NCBI RefSeq assembly: GCF_030548175.1
Contig: NZ_JAUORX010000001.1
Span: forward strand, 124,001-188,000
DNA from: Cognatishimia sp. 1_MG-2023
GTDB lineage: Bacteria > Pseudomonadota > Alphaproteobacteria > Rhodobacterales > Rhodobacteraceae
DNA length: 64,000 nucleotides
Reading direction: 5' to 3'
Shown here: positions 55,721 to 64,000 of the stretch, piece after piece
How the letters are laid out: every line of letters begins with the position of its first letter
Numbering within the stretch: the first letter of the stretch is position 1
Position numbers and translations under genes: made by a program
Notes under the pieces: generated by a model
Database searches by the model: none
What the model saw: only the letters and a program-made list of their open reading frames with translations
What the model was told of the DNA's origin: nothing

Positions 55721-56626
55721 ATGACCGAAAAACAGCCCCATATTGTCGTCACAGGTGCCAGCGGTTTTATTGGCACTCACGTTATGCAAGCCCTTGCGCA
55801 GGCTGGCGAATATCCTGTTGGGCTTTGCCGCAAACCAACCAAGGGGCTGGTGCATGGGTTTGATCTTGAGAACCTTGGGGATCTATCCAAAGTCCTAACG
55901 GGTGCCAAAGCCGTCGTGCATTGCGCCGCCCGCGTGCACCGAAAAGAAGACCCTAAAACCGCGCTTGAGGATCATCGCCGCACCAATCGCGACGCGACCG
56001 TTGATCTATTGCGTCAGGCCGAGGCTGCTGGTGTGGAACATTTCGTGTTTCTCTCAACTATAGCTGTCTATGGGCTAGACAAAGCCGACGCTGTCATACC
56101 ACTGGATCATCCAACCGATCCCAACACCCCTTATGGTCAGGCCAAGCTTGAAGCCGAAGAGATCATCGCGCAAAGCCCGATCAAAACCACGATCTTGCGA
56201 GTGCCATTGGTCTATGGTCCCAACGCGCCGGGCTTTTGGCGCCGACTATTAAAGCTGTGCAACAGCCGCTATCCGCTGCCATTTGATTTCGTTGGTAACC
56301 GCCGAAGCATGATGGCAGTGCAAAACCTAGCAGACCTTATTCGTCATTGCATCGCAGCCCCATCAACACCCGATGTGATCCTTGCCACTGATCACGAAGA
56401 CCTTGGCACCACGCGCATCGCGACCGCCATGCGCCATGGTCTTGGCCGCCCGCGTCGTCTTTTCACTGCGCCAAAACCGCTGATCAAATTGGCCGCCCAC
56501 GCTGTTCGCCGCCCTTATCTATACGAGCAGTATTTTGACTCGCTCCAGTTTGAACCAACAAACTGTGATTGGACGCCACCGCTTTCTGTCGACGACGCCC
56601 TCGCGTTAAGTGTGCACAAAGCATAA
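55721..56626 (+). CDS. NAD-dependent epimerase/dehydratase (extended SDR)
   Basis: 301 residues. Rossmann motif VVTGASGFIGTHV, active-site Ser in FLSTIAVYG and YxxxK in TPYGQAKLEAE. It resembles UDP-glucose 4-epimerase-like and WbpP-like sugar nucleotide enzymes of surface polysaccharide pathways. No polysaccharide genes adjoin it, so the substrate is open. Confidence 0.87.
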   Translation: MTEKQPHIVVTGASGFIGTHVMQALAQAGEYPVGLCRKPTKGLVHGFDLENLGDLSKVLTGAKAVVHCAARVHRKEDPKTALEDHRRTNRDATVDLLRQAEAAGVEHFVFLSTIAVYGLDKADAVIPLDHPTDPNTPYGQAKLEAEEIIAQSPIKTTILRVPLVYGPNAPGFWRRLLKLCNSRYPLPFDFVGNRRSMMAVQNLADLIRHCIAAPSTPDVILATDHEDLGTTRIATAMRHGLGRPRRLFTAPKPLIKLAAHAVRRPYLYEQYFDSLQFEPTNCDWTPPLSVDDALALSVHKA

Positions 56627-56681
56627 TTCCACTTTCAAACGGATGCGTTTTTCGCCAACGTGGCCGCGGGGAGAGTACATT

Positions 56682-57560
56682 ATGTCCAATCACTTTCGCG
56701 CGGCCCTTTGGATGTCTGGCGCGATCATATCCTTTTCGCTGATGGCCGTTGCAGGACGCGCTGCAAGTGCAGAGCTCGATACCTTTGAGATCATGATGTA
56801 TCGCAGCCTGATTGGATTTACTGTCGTTGTTGCTATCACCACGGCGCGCAACCAATGGGCCCATGTGTCTACGCAAGATATTGGCACCCATACCCTGCGT
56901 AACCTTGCCCATTTCTGCGGACAAAACCTGTGGTTCTATGCGCTTACGTTGATGCCATTGGCACAGCTCTTTGCGTTAGAGTTCACCACACCGATTTGGG
57001 TTCTCCTGCTAGCTCCCCTCATTTTAAATGTGAAAATTCGCCCGATGGGTCTATTGGCTGCGGCAATTGCCTTTGTCGGGATTATCATCGTCGCCCAACC
57101 CGGCGCGGCCCCTTTAGGCCCCGGCTTTTTGCCCGCGGCCCTATGTGCGGTGTGCTTTGCATTCTCGCTGATCTTCACAAAGAAGCTGACCGAGCGGCAC
57201 AGCACGGTCTCTATCCTGTTTTATCTCACCGCGATGCAACTTGTTTTCGGGGCGATCTTCGCAGGCTACGACGGCGATATAACCGTGCCCTCAGCAGCGG
57301 CTATTCCATCTCTTGTGATCATTGGCCTTGCAGGTCTGACAGCCCATTTCTGCATTACAAGCGCGCTTAAAATTGCTCCCGCTTCGGTTGTAGCCCCTTA
57401 TGACTTTGTGCGTTTACCGGTGATCGCCATTGTCGGAGCGCTGTTTTACAGCGAACCCCTGCAAGCCAGCGTCTTATTAGGTGCGATCCTCATTTTCGGT
57501 GGTAACTACTTGAATATTATGCACGAAAATAAATTAAAACGCGAAGTGACCACGAGTTAG
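56682..57560 (+). CDS. DMT-superfamily (EamA) transporter
   Basis: 292 residues from the ATG at 56682 (GGGGAGAG upstream), ten membrane segments in two EamA repeats (FEIMMYRSLIGFTVVV; FALEFTTPIWVLLLAPLIL in the first; APYDFVRLPVIAIVGALFY in the second). A metabolite exporter or importer of the RhaT/YdcZ-like kind; substrate unknown. The open frame starts earlier, overlapping the epimerase end, without support. Confidence 0.88.
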   Translation: MSNHFRAALWMSGAIISFSLMAVAGRAASAELDTFEIMMYRSLIGFTVVVAITTARNQWAHVSTQDIGTHTLRNLAHFCGQNLWFYALTLMPLAQLFALEFTTPIWVLLLAPLILNVKIRPMGLLAAAIAFVGIIIVAQPGAAPLGPGFLPAALCAVCFAFSLIFTKKLTERHSTVSILFYLTAMQLVFGAIFAGYDGDITVPSAAAIPSLVIIGLAGLTAHFCITSALKIAPASVVAPYDFVRLPVIAIVGALFYSEPLQASVLLGAILIFGGNYLNIMHENKLKREVTTS

Positions 57561-57655
57561 ACTGGCTCGTATTACGTGTGGTCACCGCTTGACCGAACGA
57601 TAGTTACATTTCTACGCTACACGGAATAAGAATGTAACGCGCGGGGAGGCGTGTC

Positions 57656-58753
57656 ATGAAATATACACTACAGGGTGCTGTAGCCTTTGGGCTCATGGCA
57701 TCGACCGCTCTTGCGGGAGGCATTGAACGGTCCAATCAATCTGTGTCTGTCATCTTCGAAGAAGGAAGCCTAATCGATCTAAGCTTTGGGTCCGTCGATC
57801 CATCAGTATCAGGTACCGGGGTCTCGGTAACTCCAGGCACTCCTTCTGGCGATATGGCCGATAGCTATATTCAGACAGGCTTGGCCTATAAAACTGATTT
57901 AAACGAAAACCTATCTTTTGCTCTTATTTATGATCAGCCGTTTGGCGCAAACGTGTCATACCCATCAGCGTCGGGATACTTCGCCGGTGGCGCAACAGCA
58001 GAACTTAATAGCAAAGCACTGACGGGCGTTCTGAAATACACAACCGACAACAACATCAGCATTCTTGGCGGCTTGCGGTATCAGACCTTCCAAGCCGAAG
58101 CTTCGCTGCCATTTGTGGCTGGATACACTGGTAGCAGTTCGACCGATGCGAGCGTAGGCTACCTAGTCGGCGTGGCCTATGAAAAACCAGAAATCGCGTT
58201 GCGTGTTGCTTTGACCTATAACTCAGCGATCACACATGACTGGACGATTTCAGAAACAGGACCGGGAACAGCAACCAGCGCGTTGCAAACCGAAACCCCA
58301 CAATCCCTAAACCTTGAATTCCAATCAGGCATAGCCAAAGACACGTTGGTCTTCGGTAGTGTCCGTTGGGTCGATTGGTCAGAATTCGACATCACACCCC
58401 CGGTCTATTTAGGTGCGACGACGGTTCCTTTGGTAAACTTTCGCGAAGATACCATCACCTATACTCTAGGTGTCGGACGTCGCTTTAACGAAAACTGGTC
58501 TGGCGCAATCTCTTTCATGCATGAACCAAAGGTCTCGGGGTTTTCATCAAACCTTGGGCCAACAAACGGCAAATCTGGGATTACCGTCGGGGCGACCTAC
58601 AAAAAAGACAACATGGAGATTACGGGCGGCATTAGCCACATCTGGCTTGGCGATGCGACCTCAACGCTTGCCTCCATTGACCCGCTTACAGCAGCTTCAT
58701 TTACGGATAACACGGCTGTTGGTGTTGGCCTAAAAGTGCGTTTCCGCTTTTAA
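57656..58753 (+). CDS. FadL-type outer membrane transport protein
   Basis: 365 residues. Signal peptide cleaved after STALAGG, then a beta-barrel with alternating hydrophobic strands and a C-terminal aromatic strand ending in VGLKVRFRF. The N-terminus GGIERSNQSVSVIFEEGSLIDLSFG matches the hatch region of roseobacter OmpP1/FadL/TodX proteins, which import long-chain fatty acids or aromatics. Good ribosome-binding site (GGGGAGG). Hairpin terminator at 58761. Confidence 0.9.
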   Translation: MKYTLQGAVAFGLMASTALAGGIERSNQSVSVIFEEGSLIDLSFGSVDPSVSGTGVSVTPGTPSGDMADSYIQTGLAYKTDLNENLSFALIYDQPFGANVSYPSASGYFAGGATAELNSKALTGVLKYTTDNNISILGGLRYQTFQAEASLPFVAGYTGSSSTDASVGYLVGVAYEKPEIALRVALTYNSAITHDWTISETGPGTATSALQTETPQSLNLEFQSGIAKDTLVFGSVRWVDWSEFDITPPVYLGATTVPLVNFREDTITYTLGVGRRFNENWSGAISFMHEPKVSGFSSNLGPTNGKSGITVGATYKKDNMEITGGISHIWLGDATSTLASIDPLTAASFTDNTAVGVGLKVRFRF

Positions 58754-58760
58754 ACACCTT

Positions 58761-58792
58761 GGGCTTTTCCCGGAACCCTTCGGGAAAAGCCC
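58761..58792 (+). terminator. Strong hairpin after the FadL-type gene
   Basis: GGGCTTTTCCCG (58761-58772) and CGGGAAAAGCCC (58781-58792) form a 12-bp perfect stem with an 8-nt loop, 7 bp past the stop. The U-tract is poor (TTAG). Confidence 0.75.
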
Positions 58793-58855
58793 TTAGAAAC
58801 ATTGACCATATCCGCCCTGCCCGCTACCAACGAGTGAAACGATAAGGGTCGGGTG

Positions 58856-59713
58856 ATGCTCTATAAATCCGCAGCAGATTGGCGTGATGCGCCACAGAAA
58901 AAAGTTCTTCTCTTTGCCATGTCGGGCCTTGGGAAGACCCATGTCTCGAACATGCTGCGCGAGTCTGGCGACTGGTTTCACTATTCCGTCGATTACCGCA
59001 TTGGCACCCGCTACATGGGCGAGCACATCGCAGATCACGCCAAAGCCGAGGCCATGACCGTTCCGTTCCTGCGGGAACTGCTGCTTAGCGACAGCATCTA
59101 TATCGGCTCGAACATCACCTTTAACAACTTAGCCCCACTGTCCGCCTACCTTGGCAAACCCGGCTGCCCAAAGCGCGGTGGCCTGCCGTTTGATGATTAT
59201 ATGCGACGCCAAGATCAACACCGCACCGCTGAAATCGCAGCCCTGCAAGACACGCCGCACTTTATTGATCGTGCGCAAAACCTTTATGGCTACGATCACT
59301 TTGTCTGCGACACTGGCGGATCGATTTGCGAAGTCGTGGATGCCAATGATCCAAATGATCCCATCCTAAAAACGCTTCAGCAAAACACGCTGATGGTTTG
59401 GATCAAAGGTTCAGACGCCCACACAGACGAGCTTATTCGCCGTTTTGATCGTGCACCTAAGCCTATGTATTATCAGCCAGAATTCCTGCGCGCCAAATGG
59501 GCCGAATACCTCGCCCAAGAAGGATGCGCTGAATCCGAAGTGAACCCAAATGCCTTTGTCCGGTGGACCTATTCCCAAGCGCTGGCACACCGCCAACCGC
59601 GCTATGAGGCGATGTCAAACTGGGGCATCACCGTTCAGGCCGAGGACGTCGCACAGGTCACATCAACGTCAGACTTCGAAGCCCTCATCGCAGATGCCCT
59701 TGAGAGTAAGTAG
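58856..59713 (+). CDS. P-loop ATPase-like protein, function unknown
   Basis: 285 residues from the ATG at 58856, with AAGGG upstream; a GTG one codon earlier is possible. Walker A at VLLFAMSGLGKTHVS (about residues 16-30). No kinase or AAA+ family is obvious; VCDTGGSICEVVD may be the Walker B/acidic region and WIKGSDAHTDELIRRFDR resembles a sensor segment. Seen as 'ATPase' in roseobacters. Sits upstream of metA with 45 bp between them, but no functional link is evident. Possibly a small-molecule kinase. Confidence 0.7.
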   Translation: MLYKSAADWRDAPQKKVLLFAMSGLGKTHVSNMLRESGDWFHYSVDYRIGTRYMGEHIADHAKAEAMTVPFLRELLLSDSIYIGSNITFNNLAPLSAYLGKPGCPKRGGLPFDDYMRRQDQHRTAEIAALQDTPHFIDRAQNLYGYDHFVCDTGGSICEVVDANDPNDPILKTLQQNTLMVWIKGSDAHTDELIRRFDRAPKPMYYQPEFLRAKWAEYLAQEGCAESEVNPNAFVRWTYSQALAHRQPRYEAMSNWGITVQAEDVAQVTSTSDFEALIADALESK

Positions 59714-59758
59714 TTCCTGACTTACATATCGGCTTCCAAGATATAGGAAGATTGTCCA

Positions 59759-60682
59759 ATGCCCATCAAACTGCCCTCCGACCTGCCTGCCTTTGACGTG
59801 CTTTCGCGCGAAGGTGTGATGGTCATGTCGGATCACCAAGCAGAACGGCAAAACATTCGTCCGCTGCGCATTGGGTTGCTCAACCTGATGCCGAAAAAGA
59901 TTCAAACCGAGAACCAATTCGCGCGTCTGATCGGTGCAACCGCCTTGCAGATCGAGCTGTCGCTCATCCGCATGAGCGAACACCAGACCAAAAACACCGC
60001 AGCCGAGCATATGGCCGAATTCTATCGCCCATTCTCCGATGTCAAAGCCAGCGGCGAGAAATTCGACGGCCTGATCATCACCGGCGCGCCCATTGAACAT
60101 ATGCCGTTCAATGACGTCACCTATTGGGACGAGCTATGCGAGGTCTTTGACTGGACACAAACCCATGTGCATTCCACCTTTGGCGTGTGCTGGGGCGGCA
60201 TGGCGATGATCAACTACTTCCACGGCGTGAAAAAACACCTGCTGGATACCAAACTCTTTGGCTGCTTCCGCCATCAAAATCTAGATGAATCCAGCCACTA
60301 TTTGCGCGGGTTCTCGGATGATTGCGTGATCCCCGTCAGCCGCTGGACCGAAATGAAACAAGAAGAGATTGACGCGGCGCAAGGTCTTAAAACCCTGCTT
60401 GCCAGCGACGAAGCAGGGCCCTGCTTGGTCGAAGACCCAGCGCGCCGTGGTCTCTATATCTTCAACCATTTCGAATACGACAGCGACACGTTGAAACAAG
60501 AATATGACCGCGACGTTGCCAATGGCACGCCGATCAACGTGCCGATGAACTACTACCCGGATGATGATCCATCCAAGCCACCGCAAAATCGTTGGCGCAG
60601 CCACGCGCATCTTTTGTACGGCAACTGGATCACCGAAGTTTACGAAACCACGCATTACGATTTGTCAAAAATTGGCAGCTAA
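59759..60682 (+). CDS. metA: Homoserine O-acyltransferase MetA, predicted acetyl-type
   Basis: 307 residues. Catalytic Cys144 in [10 protein letters not shown] and His/Glu in FNHFEYDSD. The residue that sets acyl specificity (Gly111 in E. coli, succinyl; Glu in Bacillus cereus, acetyl) is Glu113 here ([10 protein letters not shown]), so acetyl-CoA is predicted. First committed step of methionine synthesis, feeding the homocysteine used by the methyltransferase at 8884. No SAM riboswitch is visible in its 45-bp leader. Confidence 0.93.
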   Translation: MPIKLPSDLPAFDVLSREGVMVMSDHQAERQNIRPLRIGLLNLMPKKIQTENQFARLIGATALQIELSLIRMSEHQTKNTAAEHMAEFYRPFSDVKASGEKFDGLIITGAPIEHMPFNDVTYWDELCEVFDWTQTHVHSTFGVCWGGMAMINYFHGVKKHLLDTKLFGCFRHQNLDESSHYLRGFSDDCVIPVSRWTEMKQEEIDAAQGLKTLLASDEAGPCLVEDPARRGLYIFNHFEYDSDTLKQEYDRDVANGTPINVPMNYYPDDDPSKPPQNRWRSHAHLLYGNWITEVYETTHYDLSKIGS

Positions 60683-60692
60683 ACTCCTCATA

Positions 60693-61619
60693 ATGCTATG
60701 CTTTATCGTGGCGGCCTTTGCGGTCGCCACAGTGCTAAAAGCCCGCGCAAATGAAATGCGCGCTGAAACCGCCTACCCGCCCGAAGGCCAAATCCTCACT
60801 ATTGACGGCAGTCAAATGCACGCAGTCGTGCGCGGCCAAGGCCCCGACCTCGTGCTAATCCACGGCAGTTCTGGCAGCACACGCGACTTTACCTTTTCGC
60901 TGATGGACAAGCTCGCCGCTGACTACCGCGTCATTGCCATCGACCGGCCCGGCCTTGGCTATTCCCAAGCCATCGATAACCCATCCATTTTTCACCAAGC
61001 GGAGCTGCTGCAAAAAACCGCCGCCGAACTTGGCGCGTTCCAACCCATTGTTATGGGACAAAGCTATGGCGGCTCTGTCGCCCTCGCGTGGGCCGTAAAC
61101 CACCCTGACAGCCTCGCAGCCCTTGTGCCCGTGGCAACACCATCTTTGCCTTGGACCACCCCACTCAGCCGCTTCTACAAAATCACATCAAACCCGATCC
61201 TCGGCCCATTGGTTATCCCAATCCTCACCGCTTGGGTGCCCAACGCCTATGTGAACAGCGAAGTAAACGCCGTCTTCGCCCCCCAATCAGCCCCCGATGG
61301 CTACGCCGCCCACTTCGGCCCCGGCCTGACCCTGCGCCGCAGCTCGCTAACTGCCAATGCCAAACAACGCGCAGGTTTGTTGATGGAAATCCAAACCCTG
61401 TCAAAGCTTTACGACCAAGTCACAGTGCCCACAGAGCTGCTACACGGCGAAGCTGACACAACCGTCGGCGCCTCGATCCACTCGATCCCACTGGCGCCGC
61501 AAATCAAAGACGCCAATCTAACCACCCTTCCGGGCATCGGCCACATGCCGCATCACAGCGCAGAACAGGCCGTGATCGACGCAATCCACCGCGCCGCCGC
61601 CCGCGCCTCATTGCACTAA
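60693..61619 (+). CDS. Alpha/beta hydrolase
   Basis: 308 residues. N-terminal membrane anchor ([15 protein letters not shown]), then alpha/beta-hydrolase core: oxyanion HG in [13 protein letters not shown], nucleophile elbow GQSYGGSVA, acid in HGEADTTVG and His in GIGHMPHHS. Start chosen at the ATG at 60693; a TTG at 60672 overlapping metA is possible. Substrate not inferable. Confidence 0.86.
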   Translation: MLCFIVAAFAVATVLKARANEMRAETAYPPEGQILTIDGSQMHAVVRGQGPDLVLIHGSSGSTRDFTFSLMDKLAADYRVIAIDRPGLGYSQAIDNPSIFHQAELLQKTAAELGAFQPIVMGQSYGGSVALAWAVNHPDSLAALVPVATPSLPWTTPLSRFYKITSNPILGPLVIPILTAWVPNAYVNSEVNAVFAPQSAPDGYAAHFGPGLTLRRSSLTANAKQRAGLLMEIQTLSKLYDQVTVPTELLHGEADTTVGASIHSIPLAPQIKDANLTTLPGIGHMPHHSAEQAVIDAIHRAAARASLH

Positions 61620-61660
61620 GCGTCTCGCATCGCCATATTAGAAAAAAATGGAGAGGTTTC

Positions 61661-62530
61661 ATGCAGCTGCCCTTTGATGGCGCAATCAGCGCCTTCTACA
61701 AAAACACCGCGCCACAAGACATTCGTGACGCGATTAAGACTGCGAATAAGGGCGAAATCCTCGACAGCAGCTTTCCATTCAGCGAAAGACTTAGCCGCAA
61801 GACCTATGAAAAAGACATGGCCGCGCTGCAAATCGAACTGGCCAAGATGCAAACCGCCCTTAAGGACAGCGGCCAACGGGTCGCCATCGTCTTTGAAGGC
61901 CGCGATGCCGCAGGCAAAGGCGGCACCATCAAACGTTTCCGCGAAAACCTAAACCCACGTGGCGCGCGCACGGTTGCGCTGTCTAAACCAACGGAAACCG
62001 AGTCCACCCAATGGTATTTCCAACGCTACATCCAACACCTGCCCGCAGCTGGTGAGATGACCTTCTTTGACCGCAGCTGGTACAACCGAGGTGTCGTGGA
62101 AAAGGTCTTTGGCTTCTGCACCGATCAGCAACGCGATCATTTCTTTGCCCAAGCCCCCGATTTCGAAAAAATGCTGGTGGACGAAGGCATCATCCTGATC
62201 AAATTCTGGCTCAACGTCGGCCGCGCCGAACAGCTGCGCCGCTTTATGGCCCGCGAAAGCGATCCACTAAAACAATGGAAACTCAGTTGGATCGACGTCG
62301 AAGGCCTCAAGAAATGGGATGCCTACACCCAAGCCATCGGAGAAACGTTTGATCACACAAACACCGACATCGCCCCTTGGACCATCATCCGCAGCGACGA
62401 CAAACGCCGCGCGCGGCTGAACGCAATTCGGCACGTTCTCCATCGCGTGGACTACACCCACAAAGACGCAAAGGCCATCGGCCAATGCGACCCAACCATT
62501 TGCGGCACAACGGATATTTGGCATGCCTAA
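61661..62530 (+). CDS. ppk2: Polyphosphate kinase 2
   Basis: 289 residues, class I PPK2. Walker A in [15 protein letters not shown] (about 79-93), Walker [11 protein letters not shown], and the lid [13 protein letters not shown] with conserved Arg/Lys. Uses polyphosphate to phosphorylate nucleoside diphosphates or makes polyphosphate from GTP. GGAGAGG precedes the ATG. Overlaps the following TetR gene by 8 bp, so the two are coupled. Confidence 0.94.
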   Translation: MQLPFDGAISAFYKNTAPQDIRDAIKTANKGEILDSSFPFSERLSRKTYEKDMAALQIELAKMQTALKDSGQRVAIVFEGRDAAGKGGTIKRFRENLNPRGARTVALSKPTETESTQWYFQRYIQHLPAAGEMTFFDRSWYNRGVVEKVFGFCTDQQRDHFFAQAPDFEKMLVDEGIILIKFWLNVGRAEQLRRFMARESDPLKQWKLSWIDVEGLKKWDAYTQAIGETFDHTNTDIAPWTIIRSDDKRRARLNAIRHVLHRVDYTHKDAKAIGQCDPTICGTTDIWHA

Positions 62531-63143
62531 GCAAGGCTATCACCACGGCAACCTGCGCCAAGCGCTGGTCGAAGCCGCCCTGCGCCTGATCGAGGTCAAA
62601 GGCCCAACAGGCTTCACCCTGTCAGAAGCCGCGAAAACCGCAGGCGTAACACCCGCAGCCGTCTACCGCCATTTCGAAGGTCGCGAAGACCTGATCGCCG
62701 AAGCCGCCCGCCAAGGCTATGAAATCTTTGCCGATTTGATGCAATTCGCCTACGACAAAGGCCAACCCTCAGCGCTCGCCAGTTTCGAAGCAACCGGCCG
62801 CGCTTACCTCGCCTTCGCCCGCAAATATCCGGGCCACTACATCGCGATGTTTGAAAGCGGCATCTCCGTCAACCGCACCCCAGAACTCGCCGCGATCGCC
62901 ACCCGCGCGCGTGGTGTGATGGAACAAGCGGCCAATGATCTCTCTCAACACATCCCACCGGAAAAACGTCCCCCAGCAAGTATGTTTTCAGCCCACATCT
63001 GGGCCATGAGCCACGGCGTGGTGGAACTCTTCGCCCGAAACTCCCCCGGCACCCAAAGCCCCTTCCCACCAGAAGATTTGCTAGAAACCGGCATCGGCGT
63101 TTACCTACGAGGCCTCGGCCTGATCAAACCCGACGACGCATAA
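62523..63143 (+). CDS. TetR-family transcription regulator
   Basis: 206 residues. TetR DNA-binding helices at about residues 8-55 ([52 protein letters not shown]) and a C-terminal TetR_C_33-like ligand domain ([17 protein letters not shown]). The start overlaps ppk2, which suggests it regulates its own operon or polyphosphate-linked genes; inference only. Confidence 0.9.
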   Translation: MPKQGYHHGNLRQALVEAALRLIEVKGPTGFTLSEAAKTAGVTPAAVYRHFEGREDLIAEAARQGYEIFADLMQFAYDKGQPSALASFEATGRAYLAFARKYPGHYIAMFESGISVNRTPELAAIATRARGVMEQAANDLSQHIPPEKRPPASMFSAHIWAMSHGVVELFARNSPGTQSPFPPEDLLETGIGVYLRGLGLIKPDDA

Positions 63144-63240
63144 TGGGGCTCTGCCCCCTGCGCTGCGCGCATTCCCCCGAGGTATTTTGGTCAAGAAAAA
63201 GCCTATCTTCATCTTTCCAAAAATACTCTGGGGTGAATTG
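63144..63240. repeat. Intergenic repeat family 2, paired inverted copies
   Basis: 63144-63200 carries GGGGCTCTGCCCC, CCCCCGAGGTATTTTGGTCAAGAAAAAG; 63208-63240 carries the reverse complement CATCTTTCCAAAAATACTCTGGGGTGAATTG. The two face each other around a short centre. The remaining bases to 63406 hold nothing recognisable. Confidence 0.78.
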
Positions 63241-63406
63241 GCCAGCGGCCAAGAGGGGCACAGCGACGACCTGCAACAACGCTTTCCGAGAAAGTTGGTG
63301 GCGGTAAAACCGGACGCGAAAGAGATACTAAAAGCGGTCAGTTTGTTCAAAATGGTACAGCGAAGCGTCGCCCAAGCACCACAGTTACCGAAGATAAATA
63401 GCCAAT

Positions 63407-63436
63407 AGAAAAAGGGCCGCCTGAAGGCAGCCCTTT
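63407..63436 (-). terminator. Rho-independent terminator after rpsI
   Basis: On the minus strand AAAGGGC, inner GCC/GGC, then GCCCTTT followed by TTCTATT. Begins 23 bp past the rpsI stop. Confidence 0.88.
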
Positions 63437-63458
63437 CCAAATTCGAAATGTGTAAAGC

Positions 63459-63944
63459 TTAACGCTTTGAGAACTGGAAGGAACGACGCGCTTTGCGGCG
63501 GCCAAACTTCTTACGTTCAACAACACGAGAGTCACGTGTCAGGAAGCCAGCAGCTTTCAACGCGCCACGCAGGGATGGTTCATAAAGCTGAAGCGCTTTA
63601 GAAATACCGTGCTTAACCGCGCCCGCTTGACCGGACAGACCGCCACCTTTCACAGTTGCGTATACGTCGAATTCACCTTCAACGCCTGCAATTGTGAATG
63701 GCTGTGCCAGGATCATTTGCAGAACCGGACGTGCGAAATATTCGTTCTGTGGCTTGCCGTTTACAACAACTTTGCCAGAGCCTGGTTTAATCCAAACACG
63801 TGCAACAGCGTCTTTACGTTTACCAGTTGCATAAGAACGACCTAGCTCGTCGCGAACAGGCTCCGCAGGAGCTGCGTCAACAACAAGAGTTTCGCCGTTT
63901 GCAACAGCAGAGAGCTCTTCAAGAGAATTGATTTGATCAGCCAT
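63459..63944 (-). CDS. rpsI: 30S ribosomal protein S9
   Basis: 161 residues. S9 core from [18 protein letters not shown] to the basic C-terminus [18 protein letters not shown], whose terminal residues reach the P-site tRNA. An N-terminal extension of about 35 residues ([18 protein letters not shown]) is usual in this group; E. coli S9 has 130 residues. Directly downstream of rplM, the standard pair. Confidence 0.97.
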   Translation of the reverse strand: MADQINSLEELSAVANGETLVVDAAPAEPVRDELGRSYATGKRKDAVARVWIKPGSGKVVVNGKPQNEYFARPVLQMILAQPFTIAGVEGEFDVYATVKGGGLSGQAGAVKHGISKALQLYEPSLRGALKAAGFLTRDSRVVERKKFGRRKARRSFQFSKR

Positions 63945-63947
63945 TGA

Positions 63948-64000
63948 TTAGCTCCGCGTGTTCTTGGAGTTCATGGATTTCACATCCAACACTTCTGGCG
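63948..64000 (-). CDS. rplM: 50S ribosomal protein L13, C-terminal fragment
   Basis: The last 17 codons (PEVLDVKSMNSKNTRS, stop at 63948-63950) lie in the window; the gene continues past the right edge. The ending NSKNTRS and position 3 bp upstream of rpsI match L13. Identification rests mainly on the rplM-rpsI pairing. Confidence 0.85.
   Translation of the reverse strand, partial: PEVLDVKSMNSKNTRS

Noticed and set aside
59714-59758. Riboswitch before metA
   Set aside because: Only 45 bp with no paired arms covering the ribosome-binding site; far too short for a known SAM class.
63187-63408. 73-codon open frame in the TetR-rpsI spacer
   Set aside because: Starts inside the inverted repeat and has no ribosome-binding site.

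Overview
The window looks like the chromosome of a marine alphaproteobacterium of the Rhodobacteraceae (roseobacter group) with moderate GC content. Supporting marks are the dusB(nifR3)-ntrB-ntrC-ntrY-ntrX-trkA-trkH-hfq-hflX gene order, a fused ispDF, the 104-residue F1-ATPase inhibitor (zeta) gene, a split methionine-synthase layout, DUF6477/DUF6456 neighbours, a 'component of SufBCD complex' homologue and an N-terminally extended ribosomal protein S9. No genus can be named from the sequence alone.

Layout. 1-6.8 kb: 5' end of rne with a structured leader, a HAD phosphatase, dctBD, and purC / purS-purQ. 6.9-12.6 kb: an MprF-like membrane protein, then a methyl-transfer block (homocysteine methyltransferase behind a probable SAM riboswitch, a radical SAM protein, a free-standing corrinoid protein, a DUF1638 protein). 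12.6-24.7 kb: an XRE-cupin regulator, a DsbA-like oxidoreductase, an MFS exporter, mfd, hemB, a SYLF lipoprotein, a beta-hydroxyacid dehydrogenase and a penicillin acylase. 24.8-36.7 kb: the nitrogen-regulation/potassium/hfq operon, all on the minus strand. 36.8-47.0 kb: ispDF-pgpA-pncC, then an accessory-looking stretch before lipA that holds amtB, a stand-alone reverse transcriptase of the defence-associated (UG/Abi) type, ratA, hpt and a cytochrome c pair. 47.2-50.3 kb: peroxide defence (peroxiredoxin, oxyR, katA). 50.4-52.0 kb: a GafA-like regulator and a DUF6477 protein around a CtrA-like site. 52.0-63.1 kb: an MttB-family methyltransferase, guaA, a FadL-type porin, a P-loop protein, metA, ppk2 and smaller genes. 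63.1-64 kb: an intergenic repeat, rpsI and the 3' end of rplM.

Themes. Nitrogen control (ntrBC, ntrYX, dusB, amtB) and one-carbon/methionine metabolism (metA, homocysteine methyltransferase, corrinoid protein, MttB homologue, SAM riboswitch) recur. All three NtrC-family activators here lack the GAFTGA loop needed for sigma-54 contact. The most interesting gene is the reverse transcriptase at 40629-42134, set in AT-rich DNA and next to a 95-bp repeat that recurs 15.6 kb away. Four convergent gene pairs have stop codons interlocked over exactly 4 bp, and a second intergenic repeat family occurs at four places. I found no tRNA, rRNA, CRISPR array, insertion sequence or prophage structural gene.
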